64,000 nt of DNA, from positions 93,284 to 157,283 of the forward strand of contig WHUX01000127.1 of NCBI GenBank assembly GCA_015179025.1. Reading direction: 5' to 3'. This document shows, in pieces, positions 22,691 through 32,785 of this stretch. This stretch comes from Terfezia claveryi. Its lineage: Eukaryota > Ascomycota > Pezizomycetes > Pezizales > Pezizaceae. Below the pieces are notes generated by a model that was given only the letters and a program-made list of their open reading frames with translations, was not told where the DNA came from and made no database searches. Made by a program: the position numbers and the translations under genes. How positions within the stretch are numbered: position 1 is the first letter of the stretch; each line of letters opens with the position of its first letter.

Positions 22691-22860
22691 GTTCGTTACG
22701 ATATCCAGTCCATACTAGTATAGACCGGGCCATACTGGTATGGACCGGATCCCGGAACGGACCAGAACATATATATATATATGCCCGCGAATACATGCAT
22801 TACTCTATGTCTCCAAAAGCACGAGTTTCTCGTATATATATATATATATGCTTGCAAATG
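22680..22860. repeat. Palindrome module, copy 3 (inverted) plus array fragment
   Basis: Reads opposite to the other two modules: CCATACTAGTATAG, then CCATACTGGTATGG, then ATCCCGGAACGGACCAGAAC, then (TA)n. One GTCTCCAAAAGCACGAGTTT unit of the inverted array follows. Confidence 0.6.
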
Positions 22861-23165
22861 CATGAATTCCTATGAAATATATCACAAAGTGTGAACTTTG
22901 CACATATCTCAATACCACAACTACAATTGCCCAATATGACTATTACTAGGCCAGGCATTGAATAGTATGGCACTCGTGGGCGAATGGGGGCTGAGCACCA
23001 TTAGTAACTGTCATGCCACTTCTCTTATTATCCCTTATCTTATTGTCTTCAGAAAGTCTAATTGTCAGCCTTAGCAGTCGGCCTTGGCAACTATGGTTTT
23101 CCTGTATATATACCTCCCTTCCCTATGTATTTTCCCTTCACTCTATATCCCAGCACATTATAGCG
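22861..23165. other. No gene recognised
   Basis: Left flank of the inverted-repeat element. No ORF with motifs. The last bases resemble the first unit of the 12-bp array that continues beyond the element at 24805. Confidence 0.5.
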
Positions 23166-23173
23166 AGTATTAG
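23166..23173. repeat. 8-bp target duplication AGTATTAG, left
   Basis: Repeated exactly at 24805-24812, directly abutting the two ends of the inverted-repeat element. Confidence 0.75.
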
Positions 23174-23687
23174 CACCTGTAGCATACAGGGGTCTTATAA
23201 GCTAAGAATGAGGGGATCATTGCGAATCCCCTATTCTTAACTTATCTGCACCCCAGGGGATCCCTCCACCACAAATTTCCTAGCTAAGCTTGGTATCAAC
23301 TGTAGTCGCTTTTGAAAAATATAGCAAAGAATAATGGGGTTTGTGTACGTTTCTTATATATATGCATATATGTATTCATACCAGCTCATACTGAATTTCC
23401 CACCACTATACTATTATAGATACATTATTGAGACTTCTCGAATTTGCTTCTTTGGTGAAGATGGAAGATAGAATCTGATAACATTCTGCCTATGATAAAG
23501 TCATGTGTGCCGTCTTAAGCTATCGTATCCAACGTCTTAAGTGCCGATTTAAGATGCTATCCATCTAGCCTCTGTAACGAAACTAGCCTCTGTCCTACCC
23601 TAAACCTGTGTGAGCTTGACATTGTGTGGGCTTGGCATTATGTCGCAGCTTAACGGTGAAATAAAGTCTAAAAAAACCCAAAATGAA

Positions 23688-23770
23688 AAATGAAAGGATG
23701 AATCGAACCTCTGACCTGCCAATTATAATAAACTTGAACTAAAAACCCAATCCACTACACCATAAACAAG
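23688..23770 (-). other. tRNA-like Pol III promoter remnant (possible SINE head)
   Basis: On the minus strand TATGGTGTAGTGGATTGGG resembles an A box and AGAGGTTCGATTCATCC contains a perfect B-box core GGTTCGATTC. The spacing is about nine nucleotides longer than in an intronless tRNA, and I cannot fold a full cloverleaf by eye, so this is a decayed tRNA or a tRNA-derived SINE head rather than a working tRNA gene. It lies in the interior of the inverted-repeat element. Confidence 0.35.
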
Positions 23771-24329
23771 TAATAATTATAATACTTAACTAAGCAATAT
23801 AATCTATAAGATATAAACTTGATATAAGCATTATATATTCAATTATTATCAATCATAGTAGGTTGCGGGGGGTTTGTGCTAACAAACTAGTCTAGCATAG
23901 TCTCGATCAGACCCTCGTAGAGTTTAGCAGCAATATAGTCTTATCTACATAGAATATAGGTGCTGTTATTACAAGTTGAGTTTATATTCTAGTTATCTGT
24001 AAGTCTTATTAAATAGACTAGGACCCTACTACCAATATTTTATTTGACTTTTGATCTAGGAACTCCGATGTATAGGAATACAATATGAAATAAGTAGATA
24101 GCTGTTTGTAATTTGTTCATATCTCACGTATCACATCACATTGATTATCCACTTCAATATTATAATTTCGTAATCCTCTTGTTTTCCCAATCTAGTAATT
24201 TTATTTAGTTATGCCAAGCTTACTACAAGTAACAAGCTAGCACAATGCCAAGCCCGCCCAGTGCCAAGCCCGCCAGTGCCAAGCCCGCTCAGTGCCAAGC
24301 CCGCACAGGTTTAGGGTAAGACAGAGGCT

Positions 24330-24495
24330 AGTCTCGTTACAGAGGCTGGATGGATAGCGTCTTAAATTAGCCAGCTTAAGACGCCGCAGAGGCTGGATGC
24401 GATAGCGTCTTAAATCGGCCAGCTTAAGACGCTGCAGAGGCTGGATGCGATAGCGTCTTAAATCAGCCAGCTTAAGACGCTGCAGAGGCTGGATC
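24330..24495. repeat. Tandem repeat of about 50 bp (GCAGAGGCTGGATGCGATAG)
   Basis: Three to four units containing CAGAGGCTGGATGCGATAGC and GTCTTAAATCGGCCAGCTTA lie in the right arm of the inverted-repeat element. The left arm holds about one unit in the opposite orientation (about 23515-23580). Confidence 0.7.
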
Positions 24496-24804
24496 TTATC
24501 AGATTCTATTCTCTATCTTCACTAAAGATGCGAGATTTCGAGAAGTCTCTGATGTATCTATAATAGTATAGTGGTGGGAAATTCAGTATGAGCTGGTATG
24601 AATACATATATGCACATATGTAAGAAACGTACACAAACCCCATTGTTCTTTGCTATTTTTATAAAAAGCGAACTACGGTTGACGCCAAGCTTAGCTAGAA
24701 AATTTGCGGTGGGGGGATCCCCTGGGGTGCAGATAAGCTAAGAATAGGGGATTCGCAACGATCCCCTCATTCTTAGCTAATGTGACCCCTGCATGCCACA
24801 GGTG

Positions 24805-25000
24805 AGTATTAGAGCGAGTATGAGAGCGAGTATTGGAGCGAGTATTAGGGCAAGTCTTAGGGCGAGTATTGGAGCGAGTATTAGAGCGAGAATTGGAGCG
24901 AGTATTAGAGCGAGTATTGGAGCGAGTATTAGAGCGAGAATTGGAGCGAGTATTAGAGTGAGTATTGTAGCAAGTGTTAGAGCGATTGAAGCAGCGAGTG
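24805..25000. repeat. 12-bp minisatellite GAGCGAGTATTA
   Basis: About 16 units of GAGCGAGTATTA/GG continue from the right edge of the inverted-repeat element; its apparent target site lies at the start of this array. Open frames of Arg/Ala/Ser/Ile repeats are by-products. Confidence 0.75.
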
Positions 25001-25007
25001 CATGTTC

Positions 25008-25535
25008 TATATATATTTCTATTACTCAATACTTCTGTGTATATAATTATTAGCGAATACAATGGATATTTCATCTGCGTGCATATTTAATGGCTGCAAT
25101 AGTGGCTACGTACCTGGCTGTCGGGTGTGCATTGTAGAAGAGAGCGATAGTGAGCAATCCGTTGACAACGCCAGCCGTGGAACCTATAGCGTTGGGGACG
25201 AGCAGCCCGTTCCATGTTGCGTCCAAGAGGAGGGAGCATCTGCAAAGCGCATGTGTTGCGTCCCAGGCGTGGGAGCAAACTTGTGTTGCGTTCTAGGAGC
25301 AGAAGCACGATTGTGTGGCGTCCTGGACACGGGAACACCTGCCATAGGCGAGTGTTGCATCCCCGGAGCTGGAGCACAGTGCGTTGCGTCCCAAGCGCGG
25401 GCGCCAGCTGCTAGTGCATCCCGACGCAAGAGGAGCAAGCATTGGCGTCCTGATCTTGAGTTTTCGTCCTGTGCGTCCTGTGCGTCCTGTGCGTCTGGAC
25501 GCACAGGACGTAAACACGATTTCTTGCTGATGTAT
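25008..25535 (-). repeat. Dispersed repeat family, copy 2 (inverted, 48-bp core units)
   Basis: The complement shares both ends with 18553-19024: CATCAGCAAGAAA, CGTCCTGTGCGTCC and AATCAGGACGCC at one end, and AGCCACTATTGCAGCCATT and ATATCCATTGTATTCGCTA at the other. The core differs: it is an array of about six 48-bp units (GTGTTGCGTCCCAGGCGTGG type) instead of 29-bp units. A plus-strand 164-codon ATG frame (25062-25556) spans the copy; it is Cys/Gly/Ala-rich and repetitive, and I regard it as incidental because it is not conserved in copy 1. Confidence 0.7.
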
Positions 25536-25559
25536 CAGAGATTTTATATAGCCTAATTT

Positions 25560-25875
25560 CCTCAATCTTAGCTCTTACTCTATTTTCTTAACAAATAAAC
25601 TTGTCTTATCTTATATCTAATAACCTCTTAGTAGGAATTCCAGTAGTTCTCAATCAGACTTTTATAGTTAGTCTATTTAGTATTATACTAACTATACTAT
25701 CTCATAGTTATAATAAAGGTACAAGAGTCTAATTGAGACTAAATTAGAGACTACTTTTAAAACATATTTATTTAGTAGTCTAGTTATATGATCTCTCGGT
25801 ACTAACTAGACTAGAAGACCTATAGTACTGAATTTGGTAGTCTGGTTGGTACCAATTTGCTATGCATTTCAGCAA
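25560..25875. other. No gene recognised
   Basis: AT-rich spacer. TAGTCTGGTTGG at 25838-25849 is the only minus-orientation copy of the CCAACCAGACTA word family that I found. Confidence 0.5.
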
Positions 25876-25879
25876 GTTA

Positions 25880-26406
25880 CTGACCTTTGCCAAGCTACCA
25901 GGGGTCTAAGTTGGGTAGTGGTTACCAGATTAGGACTTCATTACCTTCCTTTTTTGGTAGCAGCAAGAGTTGCACAGCCACCATGATTCCGTTCCAGAAC
26001 GACCCTTCAACCCACCCTAGCCTTACTGTAAAAACTAAGAAATTACTCCAGACTAGCCTTACTGCCCCTTTTTCCTAAACGCCAGCGTTCTGAAATACAG
26101 AAAACGCAGCTTGAGAGTCGTCAAGATAAGGAGTTTCTACCTCTCGTTAGCTTCCCTTAAGTCTTACTTGATCCCTACTACCTCCCCATCCCACACCGTC
26201 GCCATGCTTCCTATACTAATTTTCCCCTTCACCTTGCCTCCTGTGGAGTACCACCCGCCTGCCACTCGGGCTTCCTTGCTTATGCTTCCATCCATATATA
26301 TTAGCGCCGAATCCTCTCGAGTTTTTTTGGGGGGTGGTTCACATGGTCCCCTTTCTAGGACAGCATATGAATGATGAGTTAAACAAAAATATAATTTGGC
26401 TTTCAT
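25880..26406 (-). pseudogene. Tad-like LINE RNase H fragment
   Basis: The minus strand reads IYMDGSISKEARVAGGWYST, then KISIGSMATVWDGEVVGIK, which is the first half of the RNase H domain of Tad-type LINEs: the D-G-S catalytic motif, the GGW strand and the WDGE(V)xGIK motif with the catalytic Glu. After a stop, a shifted frame continues with DDSQAAFSVFQNAG, corresponding to the next catalytic Asp (usually TDSQAA), and then a decayed region. So the domain is present in order but broken by at least one stop and one frameshift. No reverse transcriptase precedes it on the minus strand. Confidence 0.75.
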
Positions 26407-26409
26407 TGT

Positions 26410-26755
26410 GAGGTACCCATTTACTTCTATTGTTATTCTTATTAAAGAGGAATTTCTGTCAAAACTTGGTTATTCTCCTTGGCACAAAGCACTGGGAAAT
26501 TCTAAAGGGGTCAGTGAATAGCATTCATTCTTTCTAAAAAGGTCTATTAATCGGTATTCAGCCTAGCCTACATATGCCCGGAGTGAATAGGGGTAAATAA
26601 ATGCAAAATTGGAATACATCAATTACAACGGCCTCCGGTTGCTACTAAATGAACAGTTTGACTCTAGACCTGTGGTCTAATCACACCATTCAATCGCGGG
26701 GAGTAGTTGATGAAGGATTGATCGTAGCTTGCGGCAGACAATCATTTCTCCACCC
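26410..26755. other. No gene recognised
   Basis: Spacer between the LINE RNase H fossil and the minus-strand ORF; nothing recognised. Confidence 0.5.
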
Positions 26756-26761
26756 ATGTCA

Positions 26762-27301
26762 TTAAGGATTTTTTTGTTCAGCTTGGCACCATGGTTTATG
26801 GGTGTGGGCATCATTCAAAACATGTTTAGCCTCTAGGTCCGTGTAGGTAACAATGGTCATTCGGAGAGTCTGCTTCAATATTTTTTCAATTGCTTTCAGT
26901 GACGAGTACTCTCCCCAGACCATAGACACCCAAGATCGCCATTCATGTCTGGTACAGGATGCTGGGTGGTCATCCAAGCAAATACGGGGGTTCCGATTCG
27001 TCTCTGCTCCTGAATCTTCATCTGGGTCCGGGTATGGTATTTGTGGCCCAGTAGGTATGTTGAGAGCTGCCAGGAGTGTGTTAACCCGTCTAACACTAGG
27101 CCCCTGTGTCGGTGCTGTCTCAGGTAGTCCTAGAGGCCTCGGAATGCCGAGTGGATCCAAATGGACGCGCAGCTGCGTGATGGCTTGTTCTAGGGCTTGC
27201 CTGTGTGCGGGAATATCCCCTTCCATTGCTTCCCGTGCGAGTAGAAATGCACGACGCATCTGCTTTTCCTCAGCGGTCGGGATAGATCCTTCTGATGACA
27301 T
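26762..27301 (-). CDS. Uncharacterised protein, 179 aa
   Basis: A complete ATG-started frame of 179 codons. The N-terminal 50 residues are predicted helical and charged (EEKQMRRAFLLAREAMEGD). The middle is Pro-rich with an acidic PDPDEDSG patch, and the C-terminal part has Trp-rich and helical segments (EWRSWVSMVWGEYSSLKAIE). I recognise no domain and no signal peptide or membrane segment. Its start faces the plus-strand ORF at 27629 across 327 bp. It could be a real single-exon gene or an ORF of an unrecognised transposon. Confidence 0.45.
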   Translation of the reverse strand: MSSEGSIPTAEEKQMRRAFLLAREAMEGDIPAHRQALEQAITQLRVHLDPLGIPRPLGLPETAPTQGPSVRRVNTLLAALNIPTGPQIPYPDPDEDSGAETNRNPRICLDDHPASCTRHEWRSWVSMVWGEYSSLKAIEKILKQTLRMTIVTYTDLEAKHVLNDAHTHKPWCQAEQKNP

Positions 27302-27628
27302 GTTAGGGTCTTTGAGAGCTGTGAAACTGGGTAGAGGCCGGTCATGCTAATTCGAAAGTGGATTATGCAACATATTACCATAACCGCGCTGGCCATGTTT
27401 ATATTGATCGGCGATTTCTTTTTTTGGAGGGGGTCATTTATCTATACTTAGCCATATATAGCGGCTCTATCGAGACAAGAAAAACGGGTAGTCCCACTTG
27501 ACCGCCCACTTCCACCTTATACATATTCCAGATTAATACATAGTAGTACACACTCACATACTCACTCACTAAAAAAAGTTCCAATTTTCCCGCTAGGTAA
27601 GCCAACAGAAAAAGCAAAAGCAACACTT

Positions 27629-27925
27629 ATGGCAAAACATAGCCCAAACATGAAAACGACAGAACTACTCTACGAATTGGTAGATGATCTCCTTGAGACA
27701 TGTAAAATAATAACGCATAAAAGCTATGTGTACACATGGCACGGACCGAATGGACATACACGGACCATCCCCATCTGGGTCAGGGAGCGTGTTTGCGCAA
27801 ATGTTGTACTCCAGTGGGAAAATCAGGGCGTTACCGATATTAGCAACCTTCCGGAAAATGTGGGGGAAACTGTGCGCAGTTATGTGGACAGTGTATTACT
27901 CCAATGGAGTGCAGAGAGAGCGTAA
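27629..27925 (+). CDS. Uncharacterised protein, 98 aa
   Basis: A short complete ATG frame that begins MAKHSPNMKTTELLYELVDD and ends with LLQWSAERA. It has a helical N-terminus, an aromatic central stretch (SYVYTWHGPNGH) and a Val/Asn-rich C-terminal helix. No family is recognised. It is divergently placed to the 179-aa ORF; the gap contains a CCACTTCCACCTTATACATA stretch that might include a shared promoter, though I see no definite element. Small size keeps confidence low. Confidence 0.35.
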   Translation: MAKHSPNMKTTELLYELVDDLLETCKIITHKSYVYTWHGPNGHTRTIPIWVRERVCANVVLQWENQGVTDISNLPENVGETVRSYVDSVLLQWSAERA

Positions 27926-28217
27926 TTGGGAACCTGGATGTTTAAGTTGAATCATTTCTGCCTTCATTCTAGACTGAACAAAATCTTGGCTATAGGGTTA
28001 GTCTTCACCTTGTAAATACCAATATGAATGCGAATATTTTTTGTTATTAATATTAATTTGGAAAATTTTTAAGAGACTTCAAGAAGGGTGCGGACAGCGA
28101 CAATACCGTGCAGGACGAGCCGAGCCCACTTGGTCCATCTCAACAACCAGGGGCTTCCTGTTAGTGATTGAATGCCGTACATTCATTCATTCCGCCCATG
28201 CCTTGCTATTCTACACG

Positions 28218-28395
28218 CAGCGACCTTCGGCCTGCAGATCTTAAGGCAAGCAACGGCAGCAACCTTCGGCCTACAGATCTTATGGCAAGCAACTGCCTTC
28301 TCAGGCATTGCGTGCTTCGGCCTTCACAGGCATTGCGTGCTCTGGCCTGCAGATCATATGGCAAGCATCGGCCTTCACAGGCATTGCGTGCTACT
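28218..28395. repeat. Tandem repeat CCTTCGGCCTGCAGATCTTA / AGGCATTGCGTGCT
   Basis: Two intermixed words, GGCCTGCAGATCTTATGGCA and CTTCACAGGCATTGCGTGCT, recur three times each in 180 bp. All three frames across them are repetitive, so no gene is called. Confidence 0.7.
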
Positions 28396-28670
28396 CATAT
28401 GTCCTTCTTCTTCTTCACTTTCTTATGTACGTTCATTTATGTATATATATCTCGTTCGTTTCCTGTTGGATAGAGATAGAACAATCACATAACAACACAT
28501 CTCTTCACTTCTATATACTCTTCTCTACGTGACAATCTCACTTCGCTCATTCGTATTATCCTTCAGTGGACTTTTGGATCTCACTGCTGCCTATACCTCC
28601 CTCCTTTATCTCTTAAACTTCCGTCGTCGGAGAAAACAGCGATGTACAGAGCGGAACAAGCAGAGCATGA

Positions 28671-28964
28671 ATATCTATTTTCTTTTCGGGCTCAATTGAA
28701 GTGAGCTACACGATCCCCAAGAGGGTCGAGTTTTGCTACGACGCCGGGCGATTTTTCTACGTTGCAACCGTGTTTACCGGCGGTGAATACAATAGCAAAT
28801 TGGAGGCTCAGGTTTACAGCATAGAGCAGCGCCAATCGCAGCGCAAGACCTTGGGTCACCTTCGGAGTGGGAAGTCAGAATTCTTCGAGGTATTAAACGA
28901 GGCTTTCCAGGAAAGCGCAAGAGTAAGGGTAAGGCTACTGGCTAGACAACAGGCCAAGGTATGA
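28671..28964 (+). CDS. Possible exon of an uncharacterised gene
   Basis: The frame is open from the stop at 28668 to 28964 and reads with coding-like composition (VSYTIPKRVEFCYDAGRFFY, TGGEYNSKLEAQ), ending with an Arg/Ala-rich helix. It has no ATG of its own, so if real it is a 3' exon whose upstream exon I cannot place. No domain is recognised. Confidence 0.25.
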   Translation: MSIFFSGSIEVSYTIPKRVEFCYDAGRFFYVATVFTGGEYNSKLEAQVYSIEQRQSQRKTLGHLRSGKSEFFEVLNEAFQESARVRVRLLARQQAKV

Positions 28965-29175
28965 AATCCCGGATCCTGCGCAACTACCAACACCGTGCCA
29001 TACACCCAGTGCTACACTGCCTACGATCTCCAAGAAAAGATTAGTCTGAAAAGATTAGGTATGTGTAAGGTTCCCTTACATGAGACAGACTAGACTAGAC
29101 CTCGGAGGGTATAGGTCGGACACGTGCGCATAGCCAAATAGGGAACCATGAGAGGACTAGCCTCGAGAACAGAAT

Positions 29176-29290
29176 ATATTTTTTTTTTTTTTTTTTTTTA
29201 AAACTAGTTACTACCTATGCGGCCCCGTTGGGGGGCCATGAGGAGCCACCCGGAAACCCGGGTGGATTGAAGGGGGAGGCAAGTTAATCT
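29176..29290 (-). mobile_element. 3' end of a Tad-like LINE (poly-A tail and hairpin), inverted
   Basis: Read on the minus strand, a GGCCCC/GGGGCC hairpin (29221-29237) is followed by GCATAGGTAGTAACTAGTTT and an A tract (T on plus at 29177-29200). This matches the 3' end of the element at 3262-4911. No ORF precedes it on the minus strand, so it is a 5'-truncated copy or a fragment. I found no target duplication. Confidence 0.7.
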
Positions 29291-30517
29291 GCCGACCCCG
29301 CGCAAACTAAGTACATGGGTGGATGGGAGGCCCTATGCTGTCATTAATAGACTGGCTAAGGACCCGTGGGCCTGACTGAGCCTCCTATCCTGAAAGAAAT
29401 GCCTGAACTAGGAGAACTGGACTAATATATATATAGTGGGGAGGGGAGGAAGCTCCCTGGGAGAGGACGCAACAGAATAGAGCTTTTCTTGATGATAAGT
29501 TGACGTCCCCGGCTCCTATGCCTTACAGTTGGTAGCAACATCTCGTTCTGAACGAGACCTATCTCTAGACACTCTTCACAGAAACCACTGACTCTCTTAC
29601 CACATCTTCCATGAGACAAAAGACAGAAGGAGGATCTCTACTCCCGTCATACTCACGAGCACGAAGCTTCACAGAACACTCGTTCTAAGCTGCTGAAGTC
29701 TCACTCCAAAGCAAGTTTGAAAAATCAAGCTCTCGATACCTACAAGATAAGGAGGCTGGCTGTTCTGACAATGACGTCACGACAGCATGCAAGGAAATCC
29801 TCCTACAAAGATCTCCAGAAACGCCCTGACAAGGGAGGAAGCCCTCGCCTTCAGAGCACAGTCAAGAATCCCCCGAACCCCACACAAAATTACGTCCGAA
29901 TCAGAACCAGAATCTGAATGGTCGAGATAATCAAATAGTGAACATAGCCAGTCCCCTAGACCACGCCGAGGAAAACATTCTAGAATACGCAGGCCAGGGG
30001 AGGACTCCACCCCCACTCCCACAGCACCCAACCAAAGCACTCTGGCAAGGATAATGGCACAAAACCACCGATAGTATTCAACGACACAACACAGTCCAAA
30101 AAGTGCGGATTCGTTCACATCTCAACACACAGAAGGCCCCCGGGCACCAAAACAAGTCCATCAGATAGAGCCCGAGGCCGAGCTCACTATATCCCAATTC
30201 TATATTCCCAAGTCCACATCTTCATATCTTCCCCCGCCGTTCTAGTTCTGAAAACTCACGACATTCTGCAATTCTTCTGGCCCACACTGTATCGTGTGTT
30301 CGCCACGTAGACGGCAGAGTTATATTGATCACATCACCAGGTGCCAATCAGCAAAAAGATAACTCCCACACCGAGCGCGGTCCAATAACGACTCGAAACC
30401 ATACCACGCTAGCGGGGTATAGTTTGGACACGATCGATCACCCCATCGCCACACGCCACCCAGGGTTCACTACGCCACACTGTCACGTCACGTGCTATAC
30501 AACTGCAGGGGACAATC
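29291..30517. other. No gene supported; Ser/Pro-rich frame pieces from 29770
   Basis: From about 29770 to 30500 the plus strand gives Ser/Pro/Thr/Gln-rich readings in changing frames, similar in composition to the disordered first half of LINE ORF1 proteins. They lead into the ORF at 30518. I do not see a continuous gene. Confidence 0.35.
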
Positions 30518-32257
30518 ATGAGCCCAAGATGCATGTTCCATCCGGTCACTCCGGGCTGGAGGGATAGCGGTCGCCTGGTCGTTATCATAGGGGGCGTAGC
30601 TTACAGGACCCTAAACAGCTTTGATGCGTTTAGGGCAATAAAGGTCACACCAGAACGAATGAACACAACAATAGCTAAAGGCCATCAACTACTGGAATTG
30701 AACCTGGATGACCTCCCAGAGTTTACTAGAGAAGGTACATTGGACCAAATCAAAGAGGCCTTAAGAAATCCAACAATGGCAATCCTAGCACTAGACCCCG
30801 TAAACGAACAGATCAAGGACTCAATTACAGTATGCAACCACCCGGGTCTGTTATTCCCTAAGGAAATCGAAATCCCAGACTCACAAGAGTACACCGCCGC
30901 CACCGAAAGCTGGGAGGACTCAGACTCGGACATAGGATCCGATAGCACAACTAAACCCATAACAAAACCAACCTGCAAGACCCCACCACTGACAACAACA
31001 CCTGAGGAGGACGCACTCTCGCTAGGCTTCCTTCCCTATTCGGTAATCCGGGATTTACAGGAGGAAGATGATGCGGCAGCAATTTTCCATGATACAGTGG
31101 ATTCAGATGATACACCTGTCCCGAGCCCAACGTTCCACCAATTCCCTAATAAGGCCCTAGATGACACCGCCTCCGAGGAAAGCAACACTTCGATAGCAGG
31201 ATGGAACAAGTCAGTAATGAATGATTGGGATAGCAAATGGGCCCTAGAAGGTGACTGCATTGACCAACTAGAAGTCCTAATCCAGAAGACAGTCACCGTG
31301 GGTGTAAAACAGATTGTCGAGGCCAGCAGGGTAGAGAAAGAGAGCATGGAGGCACATAGCGTAGTGCTGGTAAATATTGCCAATAATATTACAGGGCAGT
31401 TTGAAGCACAACTTATGGAAATTAAGGGAGCTCTCCAAAATTTAGCTGAGACACAGGAAGAGGCTACCAAACTATACTCTAAGCTCAGAAAGACTTTCAA
31501 TGAACACATGAGGGCCCAGGGCACAGAACTAACTCTTATACAAGATCGATTTATGGCAGGTCTTAACACAGCAATAGCAGTGATTAGGAAGGAGGAAGCA
31601 GCATCCAGAGCAAAGGATTCGGAAGACAAACTCAAGATATACGAGGCAATAGGGGAGCTACATAAAGATGTCAACACCATTAAAAAGATAATCGAAACAT
31701 CCAAGCTATACCCATTTCAGGCTGGCAGGTCATCCTCTTTTTCGTTGGTCTTTGGAAGCTGCTCGACATCACCACCTTCACCACACTATATACTACCACC
31801 ACCCCCCACAAGCACACTACTACCAACTACAGAAGGACTACAGGGTCTAATCTCAACCCTTGTCTATGAAGTTATAGATCTCAGAAGCATCGAAGATACT
31901 TCCAGTCCTTCTCCTCCACTACTAGCCTCCATAGAACTAGGACTACCTCTCCCTACCGGTACCATCTCGGCATCCCCAAAGGAGGATTCATTAATGGCAG
32001 GCAACTCTATTGCCTACAATAAAGAAACCAGGAACCCCACCCTCAACTGTAGCCAGTACGCTCATAATGGCCCCCCATGGGAATGTGGAGGGGCCAAGGC
32101 CCTACCTTTAACCACTCCATTAGGTACCAACAAACCAATAGAGGAAGAGAGGGCCGTCCCTACATCAGAAAAGGCCTCAACGCCGCTCACAAAGGCAGCC
32201 ACCACCTCCAAAACCCCCCAAAAACTGCAAGAGAGAAAAAAGATAAAGGAAAGGTAA
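30518..32257 (+). CDS. 579-aa coiled-coil protein, possibly a LINE ORF1
   Basis: An intact ATG frame of 579 codons. Residues 1-120 are a compact-looking region with Leu/Glu/Ile pattern (HQLLELNLDDLPEFTREGTL). Residues 120-230 are acidic and Ser/Thr-rich. Residues about 235-400 are predicted long helix with heptad-like spacing (QLEVLIQKTVTVGVKQIVEA, GQFEAQLMEIKGALQNLAET, HKDVNTIKKIIETSKL), suggesting a coiled coil. The rest is Pro/Thr/Ser-rich with a Lys-rich end. No CCHC, RT or enzymatic motif is visible. Disordered tails around a coiled coil, and the LINE debris nearby, make a non-LTR ORF1 plausible, but it lacks the conserved C-terminal module of the ORF1 at 3.6 kb. It could be an unrelated host protein. 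Confidence 0.45.
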   Translation: MSPRCMFHPVTPGWRDSGRLVVIIGGVAYRTLNSFDAFRAIKVTPERMNTTIAKGHQLLELNLDDLPEFTREGTLDQIKEALRNPTMAILALDPVNEQIKDSITVCNHPGLLFPKEIEIPDSQEYTAATESWEDSDSDIGSDSTTKPITKPTCKTPPLTTTPEEDALSLGFLPYSVIRDLQEEDDAAAIFHDTVDSDDTPVPSPTFHQFPNKALDDTASEESNTSIAGWNKSVMNDWDSKWALEGDCIDQLEVLIQKTVTVGVKQIVEASRVEKESMEAHSVVLVNIANNITGQFEAQLMEIKGALQNLAETQEEATKLYSKLRKTFNEHMRAQGTELTLIQDRFMAGLNTAIAVIRKEEAASRAKDSEDKLKIYEAIGELHKDVNTIKKIIETSKLYPFQAGRSSSFSLVFGSCSTSPPSPHYILPPPPTSTLLPTTEGLQGLISTLVYEVIDLRSIEDTSSPSPPLLASIELGLPLPTGTISASPKEDSLMAGNSIAYNKETRNPTLNCSQYAHNGPPWECGGAKALPLTTPLGTNKPIEEERAVPTSEKASTPLTKAATTSKTPQKLQERKKIKER

Positions 32258-32785
32258 AAAGGCTCCAAGCAAAAGCTAAAGGCCACCTCACTACTCCCGT
32301 CAGAAGCATCGATACACTCCCAAACCCCGACCCCTTTACCAAGACCATCAGACCCGCCAACCCATGCCCCAAGCCTCTCATCACCACTCCCTTTAGAAAA
32401 TTCGTCACATAACCCCACCCTATCACCAGCAAAGATCTCACCGGAGCCAGGCATGGACACCCCTATGAGAAACAGTGACAAAGCTTGCAAATAATTGATT
32501 TTAATTAAAATTAAAATATATTTGAATGTCATAGAGTAGGGGGCTTCCGTAAGGAGAGGGGACTGAGTATGGCTGTGAAGTATAAAAAAAAGTGAAGAGC
32601 TTAATGCAAACAAAGGAGGGTTTACTCGATTTTTTAAGGATTGAAACAACCAAACATATCAATGAGGTGTTGAAGAGAGATACAGAATATAAAGAGAGGT
32701 ATCAGAGAGCAGAGGCAAAGGTAGAGGCTAAAAAGCAAGGTAAAGAAAAGGACCTGGAGAGTGTCTACTCAAGTAGATGACGTGT
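32258..32785. other. No gene supported
   Basis: Lys/Pro-rich reading continues in a shifted frame to about 32410 and may be the decayed end of the preceding ORF. A 62-codon frame at 32592-32780 (EVLKRDTEYKERYQRAEAKV) is charged and helical, but too short to assign. Confidence 0.4.

Larger units (their letters stand above)
23174..24804. mobile_element. 1.63-kb inverted-repeat element with ~450-bp arms
   Basis: The ends are CACCTGTAGCATACAGGGGTC at 23174 and the complement of CACCTGTGGCATGCAGGGGT ending at 24804. The arms continue inwards for about 450 bp each (for example CTAAGAATGAGGGGATC, TTCATACCAGCTCATACTGA and GGTTTAGGGTA words in both arms, opposite orientation). It is flanked by an exact 8-bp duplication, as made by hAT-type transposases, although the end sequence is not a typical hAT tip. 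No transposase is encoded. The right arm carries amplified tandem units (24237-24310 and 24330-24490) absent or single in the left arm. Confidence 0.8.

Noticed and set aside
24797..25000. Regular direct repeats considered as a CRISPR array
   Set aside because: Units are contiguous 12-bp minisatellite repeats without unique spacers, and the genome is eukaryotic.
25062..25556. 164-codon Cys/Gly/Ala-rich plus-strand frame
   Set aside because: It follows the 48-bp tandem core of a dispersed repeat and is not preserved in the other copies.
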